Assembly: GCF_003732665.1 (NCBI RefSeq)
Contig: NZ_MOBP01000012.1
Coordinates: forward strand, 244,308-308,307
DNA length: 64,000 nucleotides
Reading direction: 5' to 3'
Source: Pseudomonas frederiksbergensis
GTDB taxonomy: Bacteria; Pseudomonadota; Gammaproteobacteria; Pseudomonadales; Pseudomonadaceae
Position numbers and translations under genes: made by a program. The notes beneath the pieces are model-generated. The model did no database searches and was not told where the DNA came from. It saw nothing but the letters and a program-made list of their open reading frames with translations. Position 1 is the first letter of the stretch. Every line of letters starts with the position of its first letter. This document shows, piece by piece, positions 1 to 12,200 of this stretch.

Positions 1-90
1 CTGCCGATGTCCGCGTGTTGTTCGGTCAACCAACCCTGGCGGCACTGGCGGCAGCGGTGGGGGAGCAGACGGAAGTCGTGGTTCCGGCGA
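1..90 (+). other. Tail of carrier domain of the module upstream of the window ('module 0')
   Basis: The first bases encode ADVRVLFGQPTLAALAAAVG, the fourth-helix end of a T domain as seen at the end of nearly every module here. The phosphopantetheine serine and the A domain of this module are outside the window. Its DNA continues into the next C domain and is almost the same as the junction between modules 14 and 15 at 45731-45967. Confidence 0.9.
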
Positions 91-237
91 ATCGCATTAC
101 TGCGGATTGCCAACGCATCACCCCGGACATGCTGCCCCTGGCCGACCTGGATCAGGACGCCATCGACCGCATCGTCGCCACCGTGCCCGGCGGCATCGCC
201 AATGTGCAGGACATCTATGCCCTGGCGCCGTTGCAGG
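1..237 (+). repeat. Near-duplicate of the module 14/15 junction
   Basis: Bases 1-237 align without gaps to 45731-45967 with nine mismatches counted by hand (about 96% identity), then diverge. The segment spans the end of a T domain, the linker and the start of a C domain, so it points to recent recombination or gene conversion between synthetase genes 1 and 3. Confidence 0.9.
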
Positions 238-3200
238 AGGGGATTTTGTATCACCACTTGGCGGCGACCCAGGGTGATCCGTATCTGCAATATGTGATGT
301 TCGGCTTCGACAGCTTCGCGCGTCTGGAAAGCTTCGGCCAGTCACTGCAAGCGGTCGTCGCCCGGCACGACATCCTGCGCACTGGGGTGCTCTGGGAAGG
401 TCTGTCTGAACCTGTGCAAGTGGTCCTGCGTGAAGCGCGGTTGGTCGTCGAAGGGGTTTCGCTGGAACCGTCGGCCGGTGATATTGCCGAACAACTGCAC
501 GAACGCTTCGACCCGAGGCGCTATCGCCTGGACATCCGCGAGGCGCCGCTGATGCGCATCGCCTATGCGCAGGATGAACCCGGACAACGCTGGGTCGGCA
601 TCCTGTTGTTCCATCATTTGGTGGACGATGCCACCTCGCTGGCGATGCTCGCTTCGGAGATCGAAGCGCATATGCTCGGCCAGGCGCAACGTCTGCCGGC
701 CTCGGTGCCGTACCGCAACTACGTGGCCCAGGCCCGCTTGGGCGTGAGCCGCGCAGCCCACGAAGCTTTTTTCCGCGACATGCTGAGCGACGTCGATGAA
801 CCGACGCTGCCGTTCGGTTTGCAAGATGTGCAGGGCGATGGCAGCGGGATCGAGGAACTTCGCCAGGATATCGACGCTGATCTGAGCCGTCGACTGCGGC
901 TTCAGGCTCGCCAGCTCGGGGTGAGCGCGGCGAGTTTGTATCATCTGGTGTGGGCGCAGGTACTGGCCAAGGTGTCGGGCAAGGACGACGTGGTATTCGG
1001 CACCGTGCTGGTCGGTCGGATGCAGGCCGGCGACGGTGCTGACCGTGCACTGGGTATGTTCATCAATACCTTGCCTTTGCGGGTGAGCCTGGGCGCAACC
1101 TCTGTGCGTGCCGGGGTGAAAGCCACCCATGCGCGGCTGAGTGCGCTGCTCGGCCATGAGCACGCCTCGCTGGTGCTGGCGCAACGTTGCAGTGGCGTGG
1201 AGGCACCGACGCCGCTGTTCAGTGCCTTGCTCAACTACCGCCACACCGGAGCGATGACCTCGACTGAGGCGCTGTCGGCCTGGAACGGGATCGAGGTGCT
1301 CAGCGGCGAAGAGCGCACCAACTATCCGTTGACCCTGTCGGTGGACGATCAGGGTGAGGCGTTCAGCTTCACCGTCATGACCCCGGCACGGATCGGTGCG
1401 CAACGGATCTGCGGTTATGTGCAGCAGACGCTGCACGGCTTGATCGAAATGCTGGAGCAAACGCCTGAGGCGCCGCTGCATGGGTTGTCGATCCTGCCCG
1501 CTGCTGAATCCGAGCAGTTATTGGTGACGTTTAACGCCACTGAAGCGTTGTACCCGGTTGATCAGACGGTTCATGGGTTGTTTGAGGCTCAGGTTGAGCG
1601 GACTCCGGATGCGCTGGCGGTTATCTATGGCGAACAACGCCTGAGTTACCGCGAGTTGAATGAGCGGGCGAACCGGTTGGCGCATTACCTGCTTGGGCAG
1701 GGTGTGCGGGCGGATTCGCGGGTGGCTATTTGCGTCGAACGAAACGCCGATATGGTCGTTGGGCTGCTGGCGATTTTGAAGGCGGGCGGCGGTTATGTGC
1801 CGCTGGACCCAGCTTATCCGCTGGATCGGATTGCTTACATGCTGGAAGACAGCGCGCCAGCGGTGGTGTTGGCGCAAGCCGCCACATTGGGGCTGTTGTC
1901 TGACGCTTCGATGCCCGTGGTTAATCTCGATAGCAGCATTTGGCAGGATCAATCCGTCTCCAATCCATCGATTGAAGGCCTGACGTCGGCGCATCTGGCT
2001 TATGTGATCTACACCTCCGGTTCCACCGGGTTGCCGAAAGGCGTGATGATCGAGCACCGCAACACCGTGAACTTCCTGACGTGGGCGCATCGGTCGTTTG
2101 ATAACGCCACGTTGGCGAAAACCCTGTTCTCCACGTCGTTGAACTTCGATCTCGCGGTTTACGAGTGTTTTGCGCCGCTGACCTCGGGCGGCAGCATTAC
2201 GGTCGTTAAGAATGTCTTGGAACCGCAAGACGACATCACGCTGATCAACACCGTACCGTCAGCGCTTAAAGCGTTGCTGGAATCCGGCGGCCTCAGCCAA
2301 ACCGTGCACACCGTCAACGTCGCTGGCGAAGCGCTCAAACGCAGCCTGGTCGAAAGCCTGTTCGAACAAACCAGCGTCCAGCGCTTGTGCAACCTCTACG
2401 GGCCATCAGAAACCACGACTTATTCCAGTTGGGTGTCGATGGACCGCGAAGACGGTTTCGCCGCCCACATCGGCAAACCCGTGGCCAACACCCAGTTCTA
2501 CTTGCTGGATGAACACCAACAACCCGTGCCACTGGGCGTGCCCGGCGAAATCTACATCGGCGGCGCAGGCGTAGCGCGGGGTTACCTCAACCGCGAAGAC
2601 CTTACCGCCGAACGCTTCCTCAACGATCCCTTCAACGCCAACGGCCGGATGTACCGGACGGGCGATTTGGGCCGCTACCTGAACGACGGCAACATCGAAT
2701 ACCTGGGTCGCAACGACGATCAGGTGAAAATACGCGGTTTCCGCATCGAACTCGGCGAAATCGAAACCAAACTCGCCCAGCACGCAGACATCAACGAAGC
2801 CGTCGTCCTGGCCCGGGAAGACATCCCCGGCGAAAAACGCCTGGTCGCTTACTACACCGCGCCGCAAACCCTCGATATCGACGCACTGCGCCGCCACCTG
2901 CAAACCCAACTGCCGGACTACATGCTCCCGGCGGCTTACGTCCACCTCGACACACTGCCACTAACCCCCAACGGCAAACTCGACCGCAAAGCCCTGCCGG
3001 CGCCAGACCTGGCTTCCGTCATCACCCGAGGCTACGAAGCCCCACTCGGCGCAGTCGAATCCACCCTGGCGCAACTCTGGCAGGACGTCCTCAACGTCGA
3101 ACGTGTCGGCCGTCACGACCATTTCTTCGAACTTGGCGGCCACTCCCTGCTGGCCGTGACCCTGATCGAACGCATGCGCCAGGCCGGCCTCAGCGCCGAT

Positions 3201-6200
3201 GTCCGAGTCCTTTTCGGCCAGCCAACCCTCGCCGCGTTGGCCGCAGCCGTCGGCGGCCGCACCGAAATCATCGTTCCCGCCAACAGCATTCACCCGGACT
3301 GCTCCCGCATCACCCCGGACATGCTGCCGCTCACCGATCTGACCCAGGACGCCATCGACCGCATCGTCGCCAGCGTCCCGGGCGGCGTGGGCAACGTGCA
3401 GGACATCTACCCGCTGGCACCGTTGCAGGAAGGCATTCTCTTCCATCACCTGTCCGCCGGGCAGGGCGATCCGTACGTGCTGCAGGCGCGATTCGCGGTG
3501 CAGAGCCGCCAACGCCTGGACGATTTTGTCCGGGCCCTGCAAAACGTCATCGACCGCCACGACATCCTGCGCACCGCCGTGCTCTGGCAAGGGCTCGACG
3601 AACCGCAACAAGTGGTTTGGCGCGAGGCGCAACTGGGTCTGGACGAACTCGCTCTGGACCCGCAGGCCGGGGATATCGCTGGGCAATTGCACACCCGTTT
3701 CGATGCCCGCCACTATGGCCTCGACATCACCCAGGCCCCGCTGATGCGTCTGGCCTTCGCCGAGGACAAACCCAATCAGCGCTGGGTGGCGATGCTGCTG
3801 TTCCACCACATGGCCCTCGACCACACCGCGCTGGAGGTGGTGCGCCACGAGATGCAGGCGCACCTGCTCGGCCAGGCCGCAGAGTTGGGCGCAGCGGTGC
3901 CGTATCGCAACTACGTGGCCCAAGCCCGTTTGGGCGTGAGCCAGCAAGAACATGAAGTTTTCTTCCGCGGCATGCTCGGCGATATCGACGAGCCAACGCT
4001 GCCATTCGGTTTGCAAGACGTGCAGGGCGATGGCAGTGATATCGAAGAGGCCCGGCTAGTCCTCGACCGCGACCTGAGCCGTCGCCTGCGACGTCTGGCC
4101 CGCCAGTCGGGCGTGGGTGCGGCGAGCTTGCATCACTTGGCCTGGGCGCAAGTACTGGGGCGTGTCTCGGGTCAGGACGACGTGGTGTTCGGCACCGTGC
4201 TGATGGGGCGGATGCAGGGCGGCGAGGGGGCTGATCGCGCCTTGGGCATGTTCATCAATACCTTGCCGCTGCGGGTTGATGTGGCTGGTCAGGACGTCAA
4301 GGCCGGCGTGCAAGCAGTTCACGCACGACTGACGGCGTTGCTCGGCCACGAACACGCATCTCTGGCATTGGCTCAGCGTTGCAGTGCGGTGGCCGCGCCG
4401 ACACCATTGTTCAGCGCCTTGCTCAATTACCGTCACTCCGGCGAACCGTCGGAGGCCGTCGATGCCGCGTGGCAGGGCATCGAAGCCCTGGACAGTGAAG
4501 AACGCACCAACTACCCATTGACCCTGTCGGTCGACGACCTGGGCGACGACTTTGCCCTGACCGTGCTGGTCTCGGGCGGCGTCAGTGCCGAGCGGGTTTG
4601 CGCGTTCATGAACACCGCGCTGCAACGCCTGGCCACGGCACTGGAATCCGCTCCGACATCCGCCTTGCACAGTCTGGATGTGCTGCCCCTGGTCGAGCGT
4701 CGTCAGGTGCTGACCGGTTTCAACGCCACCGCTCGCATCTATCCGCGCAGCAGCACCGTGCACGCAGCGTTTGAAGCGCAGGTCCGCGCCCATCCGTCGG
4801 CAACCGCGGCGCTCCACGACGGGCAAAGCCTGACTTACCGCGAACTCAACACCCGGGCCAATCGATTGGCCCACCACTTGATTGGCCTCGGCGTTCAGCC
4901 GGGCGAGAGCGTGGCGATTCTGCTGGAGCGTTCCCTTGAGCTACTGGTCAGCCAATTGGCCATCCTCAAATGCGCCGCCGTCTACGTGCCGCTGGACGTC
5001 AACGCGCCCGCCGAACGCCAGCACTTCATGGTGCAAGATAGCCAAGCCGCCGTGGTGCTGACCCACCGTGACGAACCTGTCGCCCCCGGCACCCGGCGAG
5101 TGGATCTCGACACGTTGTCGCTCGACAACCTGCCGAGCCAGGACCCGCGCCTTGCGCAATCCAGCGAAACTCCGGCGTACATCATGTACACCTCCGGCTC
5201 CACCGGCACGCCGAAAGGTGTGTTGGTGCCGCACCGGGCGATCAACCGCTTGGTGATCAACAACGGTTACGCGCAATTCAACGCCCAGGATCGGGTGGCC
5301 TTCGCTTCCAACCCGGCGTTCGACGCCAGCACCCTTGAAGTCTGGGCACCGCTGCTCAATGGCGGTTGCGTGGTGGTGGTCGAGCAGGATGTGTTGCTCG
5401 CGCAATCCGCCTTGCGCGCTTTGCTGCTCGAGCAATCGGTGAGTGTGTTGTGGATGACCGCCGGGTTGTTCCATCAATACGCCGCCGGTTTGAGCGACGT
5501 GTTCAGCCAGTTGCGTTACCTGATCGTCGGCGGCGATGTGCTCGACCCGGCGGTGATCGGTCGTGTGCTGAAGGACGGTGCGCCGCAGCATCTGCTCAAT
5601 GGCTACGGCCCGACAGAAGCGACGACTTTTTCCACGACTTATGAAATCACCATGGCCGGCGCGGGCAGCATTCCGATTGGCCGCCCGGTCGGCAACACCC
5701 GGGTCTATGTGCTCGACGCCCACCAGCGCCCGGCACCTCTGGGCGTGGCGGGCGAGTTGTACATCGGCGGCGACGGCGTGGCCAATGGTTATCTGAACCG
5801 CCCCGAACTCACCGCCGAGAAGTTTGTGCCCGATCCGTTCAGCACCGGGCCGCACGCCTTGCTGTATCGCACGGGCGATCTGGCGCGCTGGTTGGCCAAT
5901 GGCACTGTGGAATACCTGGGCCGTAACGATGACCAGGTGAAAATCCGTGGCTATCGCATCGAACTGGGCGAGATCGAGGCCCGGTTGGCACAACACGCCA
6001 CAATCAAGGACGCCGTGGTGCTGGCCCGCACCGACGTGCCCGGCGAGAAACGCCTGGTGGCCTACTTCACCCTGCACGAGCAGGACGCAGCGCCCGATGC
6101 CGAAGCGCTGCGCACGCACCTGCAAGCGCAGTTGCCGGACTACATGATCCCGGCCGCTTACGTGCGTCTCGACGTGCTGCCCCTGACGCCCAACGGCAAG

Positions 6201-9200
6201 CTCGACCGCAAGGCATTGCCGGCGCCGGACCTGGAAGCGCTGGTCACCCGTGAATACGAAGCTCCGGTGGGCGAAACCGAAATCACCCTGGCGCGGATCT
6301 GGGAACACATCCTCAGCGTCGAGCAGGTCGGTCGTCACGACCACTTCTTCGAACTCGGCGGCCACTCGCTGCTGGCGGTGAAGCTGATCGAGCAGATGCG
6401 TCAGTCAGGCTTGAGTGCCGATGTGCGGGTGTTGTTCAGTCAGCCGACCCTGGCGGCACTGGCCGCTGCGGTGGGCAGCGGCAGCGAAGTGCGCGTTCCG
6501 GCGAATCTGATTCCATCCAATTGCGAACTCATCACCCCGGCCATGTTGCCGCTGATCACCCTCGATCAAGCGGCGATTGAGCATATCGTCAGCAGCGTCC
6601 CGGGCGGTGTGGGCAACGTGCAGGATATCTATCCGCTGGCGCCGTTGCAGGAAGGCATTCTCTATCACCATTTGGCCGCCGAGCAGGGCGATCCGTATGT
6701 GTTGCAGGCCGTGTTCGAACTGCACAGTCGTGAGCGGTTGGAGGCCTTCATTGCGGCGCTGCAAAACGTGATCGACCGCCATGACATCCTGCGCACCAGC
6801 GTGGTGTGGCAAGGCCTGGAGGCACCGACCCAAGTGGTCTGGCGCCAGGCGAAGCTGCATCTGGAGCAGGTCGATGTGGACGCGGCTGCCGGAGATGTCG
6901 CCGCGCAGTTGCAGGACCAATTCGACCCACGGCATTACCGACTGGACATCAGTCAGGCACCGATGCTGCGCCTGGCCTTCGCCGAAGACGCGCGGAACCA
7001 GCGTTGGGTGGCGGTGTTGCTGTTCCACCATATGGCGCTCGACCACACCGCGATGGCTGTGGTGCAGCACGAGATGCAGGCGCATTTGCTGGGCGAGGCC
7101 GATCAGTTGAGCGCAGCGGTGCCGTATCGCAACTACGTGGCCCAGGCCCGTTTGGGGGCGAGCCAGCAGGAGCACGAAAAGTTCTTCCGCGAGATGCTGG
7201 GCGATGTTGATGAGCCGACCTTGCCGTTTGGTTTGCAGGATGTACAAGGCGATGGTCGTGATGTCGAGGAAGCCAAACAGTCAGTGGATGCGGCACTCAA
7301 TCAGCGGCTGCGGGCCCAGGCGCGGCAACTCGGTGTGAGTGCGGCGAGCCTGGTTCACTTGGCCTTTGCCCAGGTGCTGGGCAAGGTCTCCGGCAAGCAG
7401 GACGTGGTGTTCGGCACCGTGCTGATGGGCCGGATGCAGGGCGGCGAGGGGGCCGACCGGGCGCTAGGCATGTTCATCAACACCTTGCCGCTGCGGGTCG
7501 ATGTCGGTGCGCAAGGCGTGCGGGCCGGGGTCAAGGCGACCCATGCGCGGTTGACGGCGCTGCTGGGGCATGAACATGCGCCGCTGGTGCTTGCACAGCG
7601 TTGCAGCGGGGTGGTCGCGCCACTGCCGCTGTTCAGCGCATTGCTCAATTATCGCCACAGCGCGGTGGTGGATGGGTCGGCGCAGTATCAGGCGGCCTGG
7701 CACGGTATCGAGACGCTGGGCGGGGAAGAGCGGACCAATTATCCGTTGACCTTGAATGTGGATGATCTGGGCAACGGCTTTGCGTTGTCGGTGTTGGTGA
7801 CTTCGCAGGTTGGGGCGCAGCGGGTTTGCGCGTATATGCATACGGCGCTGGAAAGTCTGGTGGACGCGCTGGAGTCCGCGCCGGGGTCATCGCTGCGAGC
7901 GTTGTCGATTTTGCCGGTGGCGGAGCGGGCGAAGCTGTTGGTTGAGTTCAATGCCAGCGAAGCGGTGTACCCGGTTGATCAGACGGTTCATGGGTTGTTT
8001 GAGGCCCAAGTGGAGCGCACGCCCGATGCGCTGGCGGTTATCTATGGCGAACAACGCCTGAGTTATCGCGAGTTGAATGAACGGGCGAACCGGTTGGCGC
8101 ATTATCTGCGCGGGCAGGGTGTGAAGCCGGATTCGCGGGTGGCGATTTGCGTTGAACGAAACGCCGATATGGTCGTTGGGTTGCTGGCGATTCTGAAGGC
8201 TGGGGGCGGTTATGTGCCGCTCGACCCTGCTTATCCGTTGGATCGAATTGCCTACATGCTGGAAGACAGCGCGCCGGCCGTGGTGTTGGCGCAAGCGGCG
8301 ACATTGGGGCTGTTGGCTGACGCTTCGATACCCGTTATCAATCTGGATAGCAGCATTTGGCAGGATCAATCCGTCGCAAATCCATCGATTGAAGGCCTGA
8401 CCTCGGCGCATCTGGCTTATGTGATCTACACCTCCGGTTCCACCGGGTTGCCGAAAGGCGTGATGATCGAACACCGCAATACCGTGAATTTCCTGACGTG
8501 GGCGCATCGTTCGTTTGACAGTGAAACTCTGGCGAAAACGCTGTTCTCGACCTCGTTGAACTTCGACTTGGCGGTCTACGAATGCTTCGCGCCGCTGACG
8601 TCGGGCGGCAGCATCAATGTCGTTAAGAATGTGCTGGAACCGCAAGACGACATCACGCTAATAAACACCGTACCGTCAGCGCTTAAAGCGTTGCTGGAGT
8701 CCGGTGGGCTCAGCAAAACCGTGCACACGGTCAACGTCGCCGGTGAAGCGCTGAAGCGCAGTCTGGTGGAAAGTTTGTTTGAGCAAACCAGCGTCCAGCG
8801 TCTGTGCAACCTCTACGGCCCATCCGAAACCACGACTTACTCCAGTTGGGTGTCGATGGATCGCGAAGACGGTTTCGCCGCCCACATCGGCAAACCCGTG
8901 GCCAACACCCAGTTCTACTTGCTGGATGAACACCAACAACCCGTTCCACTGGGCGTGCCGGGCGAAATCTACATCGGCGGCGCCGGCGTGGCGCGGGGTT
9001 ACCTGAACCGCGACGACCTCACCGCCGAACGCTTCCTCAGCGATCCCTTCAACACAACCGGCCGCATGTACCGGACCGGCGATTTGGGCCGCTACCTGAA
9101 TGACGGCAACATCGAATACCTGGGCCGCAACGACGATCAGGTCAAAATCCGCGGTTTCCGCATCGAACTCGGCGAGATTGAAACCAAACTCGCCCAACAC

Positions 9201-12200
9201 GCAGACATCAACGAAGCCGTGGTCCTGGCCCGGGAAGACATCCCCGGCGAAAAACGTCTGGTCGCCTATTACACCGCGCCAGAAACACTCAACATCGATC
9301 AGTTGCGCAGCCACCTGCAAACCCAACTCCCGGACTACATGGTCCCGGCGGCCTACGTCCATCTCGAAAAACTGCCACTCACCCCCAACGGCAAACTCGA
9401 CCGCAAAGCCCTGCCGGCGCCAGACCTGGCCTCCGTCATCACCCGAGGCTACGAAGCCCCCCTCGGTGAAACGGAAACGACCCTGGCAAACATCTGGCAA
9501 GACCTGCTCGGCCTGCCGCAAATCAGCCGTCACGACCATTTCTTCGAACTCGGCGGTCACTCGCTGCTGGCTGTGAGCCTGATCGAACGCATGCGCCAGG
9601 CCGGGCTCAGCACCGACGTGCGCGCCCTGTTCAGCCAACCGACCCTGGCCGCCCTCGCTGCAGCCGTCGGCAGTGGCAAAGAGATCAACGTCCCGGCCAA
9701 CCTGATCCCGCACGACTGCGAACACATCACCCCAAGCCTGCTGCCATTGGCCACGCTGACCCAGCACGCCATCGATCGCATCATCGCCACCGTCCCCGGC
9801 GGCGCCCGCAATGTGCAAGACATCTACCCCCTGGCGCCGCTTCAGGAGGGCATCCTCTACCACCACCTCGCCGCCGAACAGGGCGACCCGTACGTGCTGC
9901 AAAGCCAGTTTGCCTTTGACAGCCGCGAACACCTCGACGCCTTTACCCAGGCACTGCAAGTCGTGGTCGATCGCCATGACATCCTGCGCACCTCCATGGC
10001 TTGGGAAGGGCTTGAAGAACCGGTGCAAGTGGTCTGGCGCCACGCGCAACTGAATGTGGAAGAAGTGACGTTCACCGCCACCGAAGGCGATATCGCCGAT
10101 CAGTTGCGCGAGCGTTTCGACTCCCGCCACCATCGCCTCGACCTCCACCAGGCGCCGTTGATGTGCATCCGTTTTGCCCAGGACGCGCTCAATCAGCGCT
10201 GGGTCGCGACGCTGCTGTTCCACCACATGGCCCTCGACCACACAGCGCTGGAAGTGGTACGCCACGAAATGCAGGCGCACCTGCTCGGCCAGGCCGCAGA
10301 GTTGGGCGCGGCAGTGCCGTATCGCAACTACGTGGCCCAGGCCCGTTTGGGTGTGAGCCAGCAGCAACACGAAACCTTCTTCCGCGACATGCTCGGGGAT
10401 ATCGACGAACCGACCCTGCCGTTTGGCTTGGCCCAGGTCCAGGGTGACGGGCGCGGTATTCAAGAAGTGACCGAAGCGGTTGACCCGGCCCTGAGCTTGC
10501 GTCTGCGCGCCCAGGCCCGGCGCCTCGGCGTCGGCGCCGCGAGCCTGGTGCATCTGGCCTGGGCTCAGGTCCTGAGCATGGCTTCGGGCCAACCCAACGT
10601 GGTGTTCGGCACCGTGCTGATGGGCCGGATGCAGGGCGGCGAAGGGGCCGATCGAGCCTTGGGCATGTTCATCAACACCTTGCCGATCCGCGTGCAGATC
10701 GATGCGCAAAATGTCCGCGCCGCCGTCTCCGCCACCCACGCACGGCTCACCGGGTTGTTGGGGCATGAACACGCCTCCCTGGCCCTGGCCCAACGTTGCA
10801 GTGGAGTGGCCTCGCCGGCGCCGCTGTTCAGTGCACTGTTGAACTACCGCCACAGCGCCGTGCAGGTCACCGATGAATTGCTGTCGGCCTGGAGCGGCAT
10901 GCACCTGTTGGCCAGCGAAGAACGCACCAACTATCCGTTGACCCTGAACGTCGATGACCTGGGCCAGGGCTTCAGCCTGACGGCGCAGGTCGAGGCGCAG
11001 ATTGGCGCGCAACGCATCTGCGGCTATATGCAGGTAGCGCTGGAAAGCCTGGTGAACGCGCTGGAACACGCGCCGCACAACGCAATGCGCGACTTGACGG
11101 TGTTGCCACTGGCAGAACGTCAACAATTGCTCGACACCTGGAATGCGCCGACCGGCGTTTACGCCCATGACCGCACCGTCCATGGCCTGTTCGAAGCGCA
11201 AGCGAATGCTCAGCCGCAAGCCGTGGCGGTGGTGTTCGAGGATCAATCCCTGACCTACGGCGAGCTCAACGCCCGGGCCAATCAGGTTGCCCATCGCCTG
11301 CTGTTGCTGGGCATTCGCCCGGATGACCGCGTGGCGATTTGCGTCGAACGCGGTTTGGAAATGATCGTCGGCCTGCTCGGCATCCTGAAATCCGGCGCCG
11401 GTTACGTGCCGCTGGACCCGGCGTATCCCGCCGAGCGCATCGCCTACATGCTGGAAGACAGCACCCCCGTGGCGATCCTGGTCCATGCCGCCACCCGCGA
11501 GTTGCTGGCCGAAGAATCGGTGCGGGTGATCGACCTCGATTGCGCCTCGCTGCACAGCCAATCGACGGTCAACCCGCAGGTGCCTGAGCTGACCTCGGCG
11601 CACCTGGCCTACGTGATCTACACCTCGGGCTCCACCGGCCTGCCGAAGGGGGTGATGGTCGAGCACCGCAACGTTGCCCGGCTGTTTTCCGCAACCAAGG
11701 CGTGGTTCGACTTCGGCCCGCAAGATGTCTGGGCTTTATTCCATTCCTTCGCTTTCGACTTCTCGGTCTGGGAAATCTGGGGCGCGTTGTCCCACGGCGG
11801 GCGCTTGCTGGTGGTGCCGCAAGCAGTCAGCCGTTCGCCGGACGACTGTTATGCCTTGCTCTGCGAGGCCGGGGTCACGGTGTTGAACCAGACGCCGAGT
11901 GCCTTCCGTCAACTGATCGCCGCCCAAGGCGAAAGCACAAGAGCCCACAGCATCCGCCAGGTGATTTTCGGCGGTGAAGCGCTGGAGCCGGGCATGCTCA
12001 AACCGTGGTATGCCCGCGCCCTCAATGACCAGACGCAACTGGTCAACATGTACGGCATCACCGAAACCACGGTGCACGTGACCTATCGCGCACTGACTTC
12101 AGCCGACGCCGAGCGGCCAGGCGTCAGCCCGATTGGCGGGCGCATTCCCGATTTGCAGCTGTACATCCTCAACCCGCAGCGCGAGCCCGTCCCCGTGGGT

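Noticed and set aside
7..297. Small + strand frame of 96 codons at the left edge
   Set aside because: It overlaps the NRPS frame, which encodes conserved T- and C-domain sequence; the small frame has no domain or ribosome binding site.
8676..11723. Long open frame on the - strand (1,015 codons), and many others antisense to the NRPS genes
   Set aside because: They lie wholly inside coding sequence with conserved C-A-T domains on the + strand, have low-complexity R/H/Q-rich translations and arise from GC-rich codon bias.
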